Notes: generated by a model not told the origin, from the sequence alone. Counted from the first letter of the stretch, positions 19,645 through 29,727 are shown. The stretch: DNA of 64,000 nt from Acidobacteriota bacterium (GCA_013289765.1 JABCZI010000001.1:1-64000); one strand, 5' to 3'. Program-made: numbers and translations.

Positions 19645-21432
19645 ATGATGACAACTGCCGCGGCAACTCCTCTTCAAGTTAAGGGCGGCGCGTTCCTCAT
19701 TGAGGATCGCTTGCCCAACGAAATTTTCACGGCCGAAGATCTCAACGAAGAACACCTTGCCATAGCCCGTACTGTCGACCAATTCTGGACGAGTGAGGTG
19801 GAACCTCATCTCGACGCGATCCGCCAACAGACTCCGGGGGTCGCACTAAGCGTGCTTCGCAAAGCGGCCGAACTGGGACTCGCCGCGATACCGATCCCCG
19901 AGAAATTCGGCGGCATGGAAATGGACCTGCCGTCTGTGATGATCGCGGGTGAGCATCTGGCCCGCGACGCTTCTTACGGGTCCTGGCACTCCTCGCATAC
20001 CGGGATCGGTACGCTGCCCGTTCTTTTCTTTGGTAACGAAGAACAGCAGCGGAGATATCTCCCCAAGCTGGCGAAGGTTGAGCTGTTGGCCGCTTACGCG
20101 CTAACCGAACCGCTGGCGGGCTCCGATGCTCTCGCCGTGCGTACCCGGGCGGATCTCAGCGCAGACGGCAAATACTACGTCCTCAACGGACAGAAGATGT
20201 GGATCACCAACGGAGGCGCGGCCGACCTCTTTACTGTATTCGCTAAAGTTGGCGGTGAGAAGTTCACGGCGTTCCTGGTGGAGCGCAGCTTTCCCGGCGT
20301 GACCAGCGGCGCCGAAGAACACAAGATGGGCATCAAGGGCAGCTCGACCACGGCGGTGTTTTTTGACAACGTCCGGGTTCCGGTCGAAAACCTGCTTGGC
20401 GAAATTGGGCGCGGGCACATAATCGCGTTCAACATTCTGAACATCGGCCGCTTGAAACTCGGCCCTGGCGCCGTGGGTGGAGCAAAAAACGTGCTTGCCA
20501 TCTGCTTGAAATACGCCAAAGAACGCAAAGCGTTCGGATCGGCGATCGCCGAGTTCGGCGCCATCCAGCATAAGCTGGCGGAGATGGCGATTCGCACCTT
20601 CGCTGTGGAATCCATGGTGTGGCGTGTGGTGGGACTCATCGAGAGCCAATTGGCGCAGTCCGCTCATGATCATGATAAGGACAAGCACGCGGATTCACAG
20701 ACCGAGCTCAAAGCCGTTGAAGAGTACGCCACGGAGTGCTCGATGATTAAGGTGTATGCCTCCGAGATGCTGGATTACGTTGTCGATGAAGGCGTCCAAA
20801 TCCACGGCGGCTATGGCTACCATCAGGATTATGCGGTGGAACGGGCTTACCGTGATTCGCGAATCAACCGGATCTTCGAAGGCACCAACGAAATCAACCG
20901 GCTCCTCATAACGGGAATGCTGCTGAAACGCGCCGCCCGTGGGCAATTGGCGCTTATCCCGGCGGTTCAAGCGGTGCTAAACGAAACCGTGAAGGAGGCA
21001 ACCGGCGCTGCGGGTGCTGATGAAGAAGCTCGGCTTGTGCAAGGCGCGAAGAAAATTGCGCTGTCCACGATCGGGATTGCCTATCACAAATACGGGGTCG
21101 AGTTGGAAAAACAGCAGGAGATCGTGATGAACATTTCCGACATCGTCATGGAAGTTTTCGCGATGGAGTCGAGCCTGCTTCGAAGTCGCAAGCTTGCAGC
21201 CTCGGGCCAAGGGACCAATGCCGCTAACATGTGCGCCGTGTTTTTGCGCGAGGCCATGGATCGAGTAGAAGTCTCGGCGCGAAATGTCGTCGGCGCCTGC
21301 TCGTCTGGCCCCGCCCTGCGAGAGAATATGGCAACTCTACGCGGCTTTGCCAACTACGATCCGTTAGATGGAGTTGCACTGCGGCGCAATATTGCCGGCC
21401 GACTTCTGGCCGCTGGGCGCTACACCGTCTGA
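19645..21432 (+). CDS. Acyl-CoA dehydrogenase family protein (VLCAD-like, extended C-terminus)
   Basis: AYALTEPLAGSDA, GQKMWITNGG, RAYRDSRINRIFEGTNEINR; ORF opens at 19540 (GTG), ATG at 19645 preferred. Confidence 0.92.
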   Translation: MMTTAAATPLQVKGGAFLIEDRLPNEIFTAEDLNEEHLAIARTVDQFWTSEVEPHLDAIRQQTPGVALSVLRKAAELGLAAIPIPEKFGGMEMDLPSVMIAGEHLARDASYGSWHSSHTGIGTLPVLFFGNEEQQRRYLPKLAKVELLAAYALTEPLAGSDALAVRTRADLSADGKYYVLNGQKMWITNGGAADLFTVFAKVGGEKFTAFLVERSFPGVTSGAEEHKMGIKGSSTTAVFFDNVRVPVENLLGEIGRGHIIAFNILNIGRLKLGPGAVGGAKNVLAICLKYAKERKAFGSAIAEFGAIQHKLAEMAIRTFAVESMVWRVVGLIESQLAQSAHDHDKDKHADSQTELKAVEEYATECSMIKVYASEMLDYVVDEGVQIHGGYGYHQDYAVERAYRDSRINRIFEGTNEINRLLITGMLLKRAARGQLALIPAVQAVLNETVKEATGAAGADEEARLVQGAKKIALSTIGIAYHKYGVELEKQQEIVMNISDIVMEVFAMESSLLRSRKLAASGQGTNAANMCAVFLREAMDRVEVSARNVVGACSSGPALRENMATLRGFANYDPLDGVALRRNIAGRLLAAGRYTV

Positions 21433-21451
21433 CAGTGAGGCACCCTCCGCT

Positions 21452-22483
21452 ATGGCTGCTGCTAACCCGGTAAACCGCCAATGGCGGCTCAGATCGCGTC
21501 CCACGGGGCTGATTAACGCTGACAACTTCGAGCTTGTGTCCCAACCCATGCCGGTGCCGGGTGAGGCACAGCTTCTGATTCGCAGCGTATATCTCTCGCT
21601 CGATCCAGCCATGCGGGGTTGGCTGATTGACCGTCCGTCCTATGTTCCGCCGGTGCAGATTGGCGAAATCATGCGCGGGTTGGCGATCGGAATAGTGGAG
21701 AAATCAAATCATCCAAAATTTGCCGCCGGTGACCGAGTCCAAGGAATGTTCGGCTGGCAAGAATATCTGCTTTCCAACGGTGACGCTGTGACGAAGTTGC
21801 CGGAGAGCGGACTTCCATTTTCGGCTTACCTTGGACTGTTTGGACTGGCTGGGTTAACCGCCTACGCTGGACTTTTGGAAGTGGGACAACCCAAGGGCGG
21901 CGAAACTCTCCTGATCTCCGGCGCCGCAGGTTCGGTCGGATCACTCGTCGGCCAGATCGGCAAGATTAAGGGACTTCGTGTAGTCGGCATCGCCGGAACC
22001 GACGAGAAGTGCAACTGGCTGCGAGAGGAACTCGCTTTCGATGCCGCCGTGAACTACAAAGACGAGAACTACAAGAAACAGCTGAAGGCTGCGTGTGGGA
22101 ACGGAGTGGATATTTATTTCGAGAACGTCGGTGGAGAAATCCTGGAAAGCGCGCTCTACCTGATGAACACCTTTGGTCGCGTGGTGCTTTGCGGCCTGAT
22201 CTCGCAGTACAACGCCATGGCGCCCGTTCCGGGACCCTCCAACTTTGCGCTGGCGATCAGCAAGCGCCTCAAGATCCAGGGTTTCCTCGCGACTGATTAC
22301 TCTTCGAAAGTAAAAGAAATGGTGAGTAACTTCACGCAGTGGCACAACTCAGGTCAGCTAAAGTATCGGGTAGATGTCGTCCGCGGTATCGAGTCTGCGC
22401 CAGCGGCGATCAACAAATTATTCGACGGTTCCAATCATGGCAAACTAATGGTTCAACTCTCAGACCCTCCCACCGCTCCTTAA
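21452..22483 (+). CDS. NADP-dependent oxidoreductase, MDR family (PTGR/CurA-like)
   Basis: NRQWRLRSRPTGLI, SLDPAMRGWL, SGAAGSVGSLVGQIGKIKGLRVVGIAG, YFENVGGEILE. Confidence 0.9.
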   Translation: MAAANPVNRQWRLRSRPTGLINADNFELVSQPMPVPGEAQLLIRSVYLSLDPAMRGWLIDRPSYVPPVQIGEIMRGLAIGIVEKSNHPKFAAGDRVQGMFGWQEYLLSNGDAVTKLPESGLPFSAYLGLFGLAGLTAYAGLLEVGQPKGGETLLISGAAGSVGSLVGQIGKIKGLRVVGIAGTDEKCNWLREELAFDAAVNYKDENYKKQLKAACGNGVDIYFENVGGEILESALYLMNTFGRVVLCGLISQYNAMAPVPGPSNFALAISKRLKIQGFLATDYSSKVKEMVSNFTQWHNSGQLKYRVDVVRGIESAPAAINKLFDGSNHGKLMVQLSDPPTAP

Positions 22484-22765
22484 TCGAGCCTCAGGCGCGG
22501 ATTTTCAGCATAAGATCATCAAATTTGCTTCTAAGGCAAAACCTTGGCGAGTTGCTCGATTACATCTCAGAACTAACCACTTTCTTAGACGCCGCAGGGG
22601 GTGTACGATCCTCCTGTCTTTACTAGAAGCGACTGAGTATGCGGCTTTATCGTTAACGGAAGGTATCAGGCGGCGTGGGAACCGATGAACGACTTTCTCG
22701 GTGCCGCGTCGCAGGTTGCAAGGGATGTGCCCAACCGAGTCTTCCGTGAGCTACGAGGAGGAGCC

Positions 22766-23224
22766 ATGCTCTCGGGCTGTAAATTGCTGTCCTGCGTAGC
22801 AAAGTCATTGAGGTACTTTTCACCGATCCCCCTGTTTCTGCTCCTATCTGTGAACCCAGGGCTTTCGCAAAAAGCGCAACCGGTAAACTCCAGCCTGCCC
22901 AACTATGACCTTCACACGGAAACGAAAATCAAAGGAGTGATCGACGAGGTCAATCTTTTTTCTGTTGGAACCCGGAAAGATTTCACAGAACTGATCATCA
23001 AGAACGGCGATGACAAGGCCCACATCTATCTGTGCCCCAAACCATTTCAGGAAGAGATGGGTATGAGCTTCACCAAAGGTGACCAAATTGCTGTTACGGG
23101 GTCGAAGGTAAAACAGGAGGAGTTGGACGTGATCCTCGCACGAGAGCTGGTGAAGGGCACCGATACGCTCTTGTTCCGCGATGACAAAGGCAAGCCGGTG
23201 TGGGATCCGCGAACCGGCAAGTGA
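22766..23224 (+). CDS. Hypothetical secreted protein (possible OB-like fold)
   Basis: Signal peptide MLSGCKLLSCVAKSLRYFSPIPLFLLLSVNPGLS; GGAGGAG SD before the ATG. Confidence 0.6.
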   Translation: MLSGCKLLSCVAKSLRYFSPIPLFLLLSVNPGLSQKAQPVNSSLPNYDLHTETKIKGVIDEVNLFSVGTRKDFTELIIKNGDDKAHIYLCPKPFQEEMGMSFTKGDQIAVTGSKVKQEELDVILARELVKGTDTLLFRDDKGKPVWDPRTGK

Positions 23225-23276
23225 GCCGAAGGGCGGCTGTCGCTACGCGAGTCGTCGCTACCTGACTTGTGGTGCG

Positions 23277-24773
23277 CTATTGATCAGATTTCTGTCCCGC
23301 CTGAAACGTCGTCCAGGGCCCCGCTTTCATATCGCGCAGAAGCGGCTTTTGCCAGGAGAATTCGGGATGATGATCCAGAAAATCCGCAGCCAGAAAATCC
23401 GCACCGCAAGGGTGCCCGGCGCGGGCGACCATGCTCATATTCGCGGCGAGTTTGATGTCGGTAGCTTTTCCCTGGACCGCGCCACCGGGATTGTATGCGG
23501 CCCAACCCCATTCCTTCACGCCGTGTGCTGACGTATCCACGTGGCCGCACAGCGACCGCTCATTGGGCTGCGTCTTGTCCACACTCGAAGCGGCCTTCTC
23601 GTAGCTGTCTACGTGATCCGATAAAAAAGCTTCGGCCATGGTTACGTCAATTTTCCCCTTCGCCTGCTTCATCAGCGCTTCCCAGCGCGCGTGGCGCGCG
23701 TTCGCCGAAGACGACGCATCGTTTGGATCGAAACCGCTGGTCTCTTCTTTAATCAGCTTTGGATCGCGCGCAAAATTTGAACTGACGAAGTATCCATCTT
23801 TCGTCCGCCACAGCGGAGTATTCTTCAGGCCAAGTTCGAGATAGGCAATCTCGCCGGTCTTCCGGTCTCCGATGAGCCAGTCGTTGGCGTATCCGCCGTT
23901 GTTGCCTTCTTTGATAATGCGCACGTAGTCGTCGATGCTCTGGGCGTATTGCAACGCCTTGCGCGAGCGCATGAACTCCGGCTTGCCGTTCGGATCCCAG
24001 CCTTCGAATTGCGTGATCGTGGTTTCCGCGATCATGATTCCGGCAGCGTTCACGCCGAAATCGTCGTCGCTGGTGATCACTCCAGGAAAGCCGTCCATCA
24101 GAATGCGCTGCCCGTTTTGCGGCACGATGTCGAAGATAATCACCCAGCGCTCGCCCGCGAGATAGCTGGTCCAATTGTTGTGCGCGATGACGATCTGGTG
24201 ATCTTTGGTATAAGCGCCGGTAGCGATAAACGCGCTGCAATTGCCGGGAGCCGCAAGCTTCGGCGCCCTGGCCTGCTTCTCGCGCTGGTTCAGCCACGGC
24301 ACGTAGTAGTCGGGAACTTCTTCGAAAGCGTTCAGAGCGACAATGTCGTACACATCCAGATCGACGCCGTGCGCTTTCACGCCGTCGGCGATGCCTTGCA
24401 GCTCCTGCTGATATTCGGCGTCGATGTGCGGCCAAAGCATCTCGCGCGCGGTCTTGCGGAAAAACTCCCAATCGCGCTGCGTCTGGTGGGTATCGAATAG
24501 CTTGATCGCTTCGAGAGCATCCGCAATTTCCGTAGCTAGCAAATAGCCGTGCTGGAAGCCGATCTCGGCAGGCGTGCCTTCCACGTGAACATACGTCCAA
24601 CCACCTTGCTGAAAGCGGTAGCCCTTTTCCAGCCGAGGATCGGACGAAGCAACCGCTGCCGTTGCCGACGAAGCTAAAGCTTGTTGAGAAACCGTGCCTG
24701 CAACCGCAAGAACCGCAATGACAAAATATCGCAACGACAATAACGAAAATGACGAGGAAGACCTGTTAGACAT
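23277..24773 (-). CDS. C45-type autoproteolytic acyltransferase / phospholipase B-like protein
   Basis: Signal peptide; HGYLLATEIADAL; GNCSAFIATGAYTKDHQIVIAHNNW (Cys nucleophile context). Confidence 0.75.
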   Translation of the reverse strand: MSNRSSSSFSLLSLRYFVIAVLAVAGTVSQQALASSATAAVASSDPRLEKGYRFQQGGWTYVHVEGTPAEIGFQHGYLLATEIADALEAIKLFDTHQTQRDWEFFRKTAREMLWPHIDAEYQQELQGIADGVKAHGVDLDVYDIVALNAFEEVPDYYVPWLNQREKQARAPKLAAPGNCSAFIATGAYTKDHQIVIAHNNWTSYLAGERWVIIFDIVPQNGQRILMDGFPGVITSDDDFGVNAAGIMIAETTITQFEGWDPNGKPEFMRSRKALQYAQSIDDYVRIIKEGNNGGYANDWLIGDRKTGEIAYLELGLKNTPLWRTKDGYFVSSNFARDPKLIKEETSGFDPNDASSSANARHARWEALMKQAKGKIDVTMAEAFLSDHVDSYEKAASSVDKTQPNERSLCGHVDTSAHGVKEWGWAAYNPGGAVQGKATDIKLAANMSMVARAGHPCGADFLAADFLDHHPEFSWQKPLLRDMKAGPWTTFQAGQKSDQ

Positions 24774-24876
24774 GTACGTGTCCTCTGGTTTTTAGTGAAC
24801 GCAATTGTAACCGAACACGCAGACAAAAAAAGGCGAGGTGCATTGGCACCCCGCCGAATCAATCACAAACTATTAC

Positions 24877-26001
24877 TTAACGGCCTGCCCCGCCGCGGAA
24901 TCCTCCACCACCGTGGAATCCACCACCACCGCTGCTGTGGAATTCGCCGCCCGCATGTGCTGCGCTGGCGTAACTGGCTCCCGCCGTCATGGACGGTCCA
25001 GAGTGGAATGCTCCCCGCTCCGCCCCAGTTCCCGTATAAACGCCATGCGCGTACGATCCACTAGCAGCGTAGTGCTGCCCCGGTCCCCAGGCGCGTACGT
25101 TCGCCGCATTAAACGTGTGATAAAAATGCCCACCGTAAAACGGGGCGCGATAAACAAATCCCGGAGAATAAAATCCCCATCCGAATGGACTGTAGAAAAT
25201 TCCGCCGCCGGGCATGAACGTGAAGGCCGAGAAATAAGGATCCCAGTACCAGCCTCCCCATCCTGGACCCCAACCCCATCCCGCTCCCCAGTAGCCTGCG
25301 CCGTATCCGCCATACCAGCCACTCGCTGCAACAATTCGCGCGCCGTCCACGTTGGCCTCCGCCACGTAATCAGATCGCAGACTGCTCCAGCGATACAGAT
25401 CGTCGCCGTTCATGGCTTTCTTATCGAACTTCGCCGATTTTTCGGGCGCGTTCGCCGCCAGACTCAAGTCGTGTCCACCTTTTAATTTGATCTGCTGGTT
25501 ACCGTCCTGCACGATGGCTTCGCCATCAAAGACGCGAATTTGATTCTGTTGCAAATCAAAGTCGTAGAGTCCGGGCTTAGTGATTCTGACCGTGGCATTG
25601 CCTTCGACAACGCGCAGATTATTCTCCGGATAGATCTGGTCCACTTCCACCATCGCGTGGCCTTGTGTCAACTTCACTTCCGTATCGGTAAGAGTGGCTG
25701 CCACCATCGCAAGTGAAGAATTGTCGCCCTCGCGAAGGAACACTCCCGGGGTCAACAGAATCTCGGCCTTCCCAGTTTCCGTGCGCAATGATTGGCCGAC
25801 TTGAACGTTAGTTTTGCCAACTGAGTTCTGGTCGAGCGCCTGATCCGCTACATAAACTTGCCCCTCAACATAATTCAAAGTTCCCGGCACAGCTGAATTT
25901 GGGCTCGCGTTACTCCCCCATGCGGGCACAGACAGAACCGCTGCCAGGAACAAGCCGAATAAGACCAAGCCAACTACGCTATGTGCCTGTAACAGCTTCA
26001 T
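24877..26001 (-). CDS. FecR-domain protein with Gly/Tyr-rich C-terminus
   Basis: Signal peptide; VGQSLRTETGKAEILLTPGVFLREGDNSSL; Gly/Trp/Tyr/His-rich tail. Confidence 0.7.
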   Translation of the reverse strand: MKLLQAHSVVGLVLFGLFLAAVLSVPAWGSNASPNSAVPGTLNYVEGQVYVADQALDQNSVGKTNVQVGQSLRTETGKAEILLTPGVFLREGDNSSLAMVAATLTDTEVKLTQGHAMVEVDQIYPENNLRVVEGNATVRITKPGLYDFDLQQNQIRVFDGEAIVQDGNQQIKLKGGHDLSLAANAPEKSAKFDKKAMNGDDLYRWSSLRSDYVAEANVDGARIVAASGWYGGYGAGYWGAGWGWGPGWGGWYWDPYFSAFTFMPGGGIFYSPFGWGFYSPGFVYRAPFYGGHFYHTFNAANVRAWGPGQHYAASGSYAHGVYTGTGAERGAFHSGPSMTAGASYASAAHAGGEFHSSGGGGFHGGGGFRGGAGR

Positions 26002-26167
26002 AAAGAAAACCTCCTACGAACTTCTACATCTATTCGCTAAGTGCTTAGATGATTCCGGAGTGGCGAACGATGCCCGTAGGGCGCGCAGAGATGAGTCAAC
26101 ACCTTTACGAATCTTGACGTAGAGATCAAGCGGGATGCACCGCGCAAGAGATGAAGTAACAGTTCGT

Positions 26168-26485
26168 TCAGATATTTGTGCGGGGCTCGGTGTGACGCTG
26201 CAGGTACCAGCAGGGCACGAATCCCGCGTGCGGGAATAGAGCGTGGACGCAGGTTTGTGGCTCGGGCGGATTAAACATGAAAACCGTCTTCCCGTTTTTC
26301 TGCTGCACCGCGTCGTAGCTCGAAACTGTCATCTGGCCGAATGCTGCATTTGTGCCGAGGCGAAAGCGAAAGACAGCATAGTCGGCGGCATAGGCGACGA
26401 GCGTAATCCCAGCCGCTCCGCAAAATCCGACAACAATCATCCGCCTCAGAAAACGGCCAATTCGGGCTTTCAGCGCGGAACTCAC
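26168..26485 (-). CDS. Hypothetical single-TM protein
   Basis: 105-aa ORF with N-terminal TM segment; little overlap with other good ORFs. Confidence 0.45.
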   Translation of the reverse strand: MSSALKARIGRFLRRMIVVGFCGAAGITLVAYAADYAVFRFRLGTNAAFGQMTVSSYDAVQQKNGKTVFMFNPPEPQTCVHALFPHAGFVPCWYLQRHTEPRTNI

Positions 26486-26690
26486 GGAGTGTAATTATAG
26501 CGTTCCTACTGAAACTCCAAACGGCGGGGCATCCACATCAATTATTCTAATAATCGCCGAAGTTCCACTCTCTCCGTTGACAACTCCCGGCTTCGACAGG
26601 CAAACTACCGAATCGTCGTTTGCAGGCTTTCGACGAGCCCCTACGGGCATTCCAGAGGACAGGTGCGGGTCTAACATTAATTTAGCTGCT

Positions 26691-27134
26691 ATGGAGCAAA
26701 CCGTCTCCTATACGCTCGATTCCACTTTGGACACTGTCGACCATGCGGAGGAGAAGGCCACCCGCATTGCGACGGAATTGGGTTTTGCGGAAGACGAGGT
26801 GATGCAGATATCCATGGCCGTGCGCGAAGGCGCGGTGAACGCTGTGCTTCACGGCAACGCGTACGCCCCCGATAAGAAAGTAGTTCTGGCTTTCGAGCGC
26901 ACCCCCGAGGATTTAGTCATCACCATCCGCGACCAGGGCAAAGGCATTGATTTGGGCAACATTCCCAACCCGCTGGCGCCGGAAAACCTGCTTAAGACTT
27001 CGGGACGCGGTATTTTTCTTATGCGTTCCTTCATGGACGTGGTGGAAATCCGCCCGTCTCAGACAGGGACAGAAGTGAAATTGATCAAGCACGTCCACGG
27101 TTCATCCGCGGGCGGCAAGGAGCGTACTCAGTGA
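26691..27134 (+). CDS. ATP-binding protein, RsbW-like anti-sigma kinase (HATPase_c_2)
   Basis: VREGAVNAVLHGN, DQGKGID, GRGIFLMRSFMD motifs. Confidence 0.88.
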   Translation: MEQTVSYTLDSTLDTVDHAEEKATRIATELGFAEDEVMQISMAVREGAVNAVLHGNAYAPDKKVVLAFERTPEDLVITIRDQGKGIDLGNIPNPLAPENLLKTSGRGIFLMRSFMDVVEIRPSQTGTEVKLIKHVHGSSAGGKERTQ

Positions 27135-27475
27135 GCATGAAACTTAGCACTCGGCAGGTGGACGGAGTCACCATTGTGGACTGCAGCGGCCGCATCACTC
27201 TCGGCGAAGGCAGTGTCACTCTTCGCGACACGGTTCGCGACCTGCTCGCCAAAGGCAACAAGAAGATCGTCTTGAACCTCGGCGACGTCAACTATATCGA
27301 CAGCTCCGGCATTGGAGAGCTGGTCAGCGCTTTTACCACTACCAAGAATCAGGGTGGCGAACTTAAATTGCTGCATCTGACAAAGAAAGTGCACGACCTG
27401 CTTCAGATCACCAAGCTCTACACCGTCTTCGACGTGAAAGACGACGAAGCCGCCGCGGTCAAAGCCTTCAAATAA
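27131..27475 (+). CDS. STAS-domain anti-sigma factor antagonist
   Basis: KIVLNLGDVNYIDSSGIGELVSAF; 4-bp overlap with the upstream kinase. Confidence 0.92.
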   Translation: MSMKLSTRQVDGVTIVDCSGRITLGEGSVTLRDTVRDLLAKGNKKIVLNLGDVNYIDSSGIGELVSAFTTTKNQGGELKLLHLTKKVHDLLQITKLYTVFDVKDDEAAAVKAFK

Positions 27476-27492
27476 ACCTGTTGCTTTGAAAG

Positions 27493-27513
27493 GGCGCGGC
27501 TTCAAGCCGCGCC
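27493..27513. repeat. Perfect GC-rich hairpin (8-bp stem), possible terminator or dispersed repeat
   Basis: GGCGCGGC-TTCAA-GCCGCGCC between convergent genes. Confidence 0.6.
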
Positions 27514-27602
27514 GTCACACCCCCCTGACAACAGCGGATGTCATTCCGAACCGGGCACCAAGCCCGGTGAGGAACCTGCTGTCCCCGGCAAAGCTCTTTC
27601 TT

Positions 27603-28070
27603 CTAGATCGCTTCCTTCTCGCTGGCCTCCGCGGGCCGCAGCCCACCCGCTGGTATGGAGCTGTACCAATCAATCTTTCGCGTGAAATACATTACGGCCG
27701 CTATAGCAATAAAGCTCGCGACCGCGCCCACCAGAAGGGCATTGTCCTCGAGCCGCAGCAACAGGTAGATAAAGAAGTAGAGCAAGCTGAATACAAACAG
27801 CGCGCGAAGTCCCTGCACCCGGCTGGCAAAAATCCAGCCTGCATTGGCCGAGAGCAGCGCCACCGTAGCCCCTCCACCCACCAGAAAGCCCCAGTCAAAA
27901 CCAATCCGTTCCGCCAACGATAGCAACAACAGATAAAAAATCATGTGCGCGATGCCCACCAGCACATACTGCGCTGGATGCACGCGCTTGCCGGCAGTAA
28001 CTTCAAAAACAAAGTACGAGAGAAACAACAAGCCGATAAAGAGAAGCACGTATTTCAGCGAACGACTCAC
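27603..28070 (-). CDS. C-terminal half of split CreD-like inner membrane protein
   Basis: LKYVLLFIGLLFLSYFVFEVTAGKRVHPAQYVLVGIAHMIFYLLLLSLAERIGFDWGF is the CreD C-terminal TM region; GTG start overlaps upstream TGA. Confidence 0.82.
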   Translation of the reverse strand: MSRSLKYVLLFIGLLFLSYFVFEVTAGKRVHPAQYVLVGIAHMIFYLLLLSLAERIGFDWGFLVGGGATVALLSANAGWIFASRVQGLRALFVFSLLYFFIYLLLRLEDNALLVGAVASFIAIAAVMYFTRKIDWYSSIPAGGLRPAEASEKEAI

Positions 28071-28978
28071 GGATTGATAAGGGTCCGCGACTTCAACAAA
28101 GAGATTCCCATCGCCGTGTGCTCAAGCGCGCTGACGGCAGTACTCGTGCCCTCGGCAGGTATGCCGCGGGCAATGAAAGGAACCGACCACTCTCCGGTAA
28201 ATCCCTGCCCAGAGACGGTACGCTTCGCAGGCAAAAACCCGCCATCGAAGCCCGGACTAGGCCAGTCCCCCTCGGCCATGAAGTGCGTGCTCTTGCCATA
28301 GGCTAAGACCGCAAGGCGCTGTGCTCCCGAAAACCGCAGGTTCGCGGCGACATTGAAGGTCGCATTTGGCTTGGCCAGTTCGGGAACTTTTACGCCAAAA
28401 TAGGTCAGTCGCAGACTCGCATTCTCATCTCCAACGTTTTCTGCCGGGACGAATGTGCTTGTCTTGCCATTTGCCGTTAGCGTACCGTCCACCAAAGCTC
28501 CCCGGGCGTCGCTAACGCCAATCACGATTCCCGCTTGCGTCCAGTCCAGTTCAGCCCCCGCTGGCAGCGCGGAAGGCGAGTTGGTGAGATCGAATGCCGC
28601 ATCGAATTTCAGTTCAGCCTCATAGACAGGCACCTTAAACAGAGAACGATTCCGCTCTTGCGTATGGACCTTTACCGCAGCCTCGGCTTTCGTCGGAAAC
28701 ACAACGTATAGCCCGTGTGTAGGCAAAGCGCCTTTGTAGAGCGGCGGAACGCTGTAAGGAATCGATAGCGAGGGTCCGAGGAAAGTCTGCTGTCCGCCTG
28801 CCCGGCCGCTGATCTCCTGGATTACATCTGCGGCGCGCTTGGTCCGATCTTCCACAATACTGTTTACGAAGAGCGCCGGAATCGTCATCAGCAAAGCCAG
28901 TACGCAGACCAGGAGCAGTTTGAGCCCCATCGAACGGGACCGGTTGCGAATCTGGACGCTCAGCGGAACCTGGTTCAT
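28067..28978 (-). CDS. N-terminal half of split CreD-like inner membrane protein
   Basis: RSMGLKLLLVCVLALLMTIPALFVNSIVEDRTKRAADVIQEISGRAGGQQTFLGPSLSIPY is the CreD N-terminus; TGA stop before the C-terminal TM helices. Confidence 0.82.
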   Translation of the reverse strand: MNQVPLSVQIRNRSRSMGLKLLLVCVLALLMTIPALFVNSIVEDRTKRAADVIQEISGRAGGQQTFLGPSLSIPYSVPPLYKGALPTHGLYVVFPTKAEAAVKVHTQERNRSLFKVPVYEAELKFDAAFDLTNSPSALPAGAELDWTQAGIVIGVSDARGALVDGTLTANGKTSTFVPAENVGDENASLRLTYFGVKVPELAKPNATFNVAANLRFSGAQRLAVLAYGKSTHFMAEGDWPSPGFDGGFLPAKRTVSGQGFTGEWSVPFIARGIPAEGTSTAVSALEHTAMGISLLKSRTLINP

Positions 28979-29187
28979 GGCCGCCTCCCTAAACTTTCAA
29001 GCAGTAACCTAACAGAAAGTACTTTGTATTGCAAAGTTCATCCATTGGCTACTTTTGCAAGCCGCGACATCACCCTCAATGCTGCAATATTCACAGGCAA
29101 TCCTGTGACATCCAACCTTGCATAGACACCAGATTCATTCCATCATTGCCGAGCAGGAAGTAATCGAGATAACTTAAGTTTCTGTTT

Positions 29188-29727
29188 GTGGTCGGTACCT
29201 CAACACTCATGGTCATGCTGCCTAAGATCGCAGTGCTTACCTTCCTACTATCCTCTAGCGCACTCGCCGCTTCTGATTGTCTTCCCATTGGCGACGCCAA
29301 ACGACACGTCGGGGAAAATAAATGCGTCACAGGAAAAGTATTTCGGGTGAAGGCTGGAGCCAAAGGCGTGCACTTTGTCGACTTCTGCGAAGATCAAGCC
29401 TCCTGCCCCTTCACAGTCGTGGTCTTCCCTTCCGACCTTAAAGATGTGGGCGACGTTCGCCGCCTGGCAGGACACGTCATCGAAATTCACGGACCAGTGA
29501 AGCTCTACGATGGCCGCGCTGAAATCATTCTCAACCGCGTCAGCCAGCTAACCGGCGGATCAACTCTGATCCCACCCTTGCCCAAGAACTACGACGTGGA
29601 AAAACAAGGCCACTACAGCGCGGGACGAATGCGTCCTACGAAAAAGCCTGCCAAGGTTAAGGCTGCGCCCTCAACCTCGGCGACCTACGGCAACGAGGCG
29701 GACGTCAGTGAAGAACCGCCGCAGTGA
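29188..29727 (+). CDS. Hypothetical secreted protein (possible OB-fold)
   Basis: Signal peptide, HVGENKCVTGKVFRVKAGAKGVHFVDFCED. Confidence 0.6.
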   Translation: MVGTSTLMVMLPKIAVLTFLLSSSALAASDCLPIGDAKRHVGENKCVTGKVFRVKAGAKGVHFVDFCEDQASCPFTVVVFPSDLKDVGDVRRLAGHVIEIHGPVKLYDGRAEIILNRVSQLTGGSTLIPPLPKNYDVEKQGHYSAGRMRPTKKPAKVKAAPSTSATYGNEADVSEEPPQ

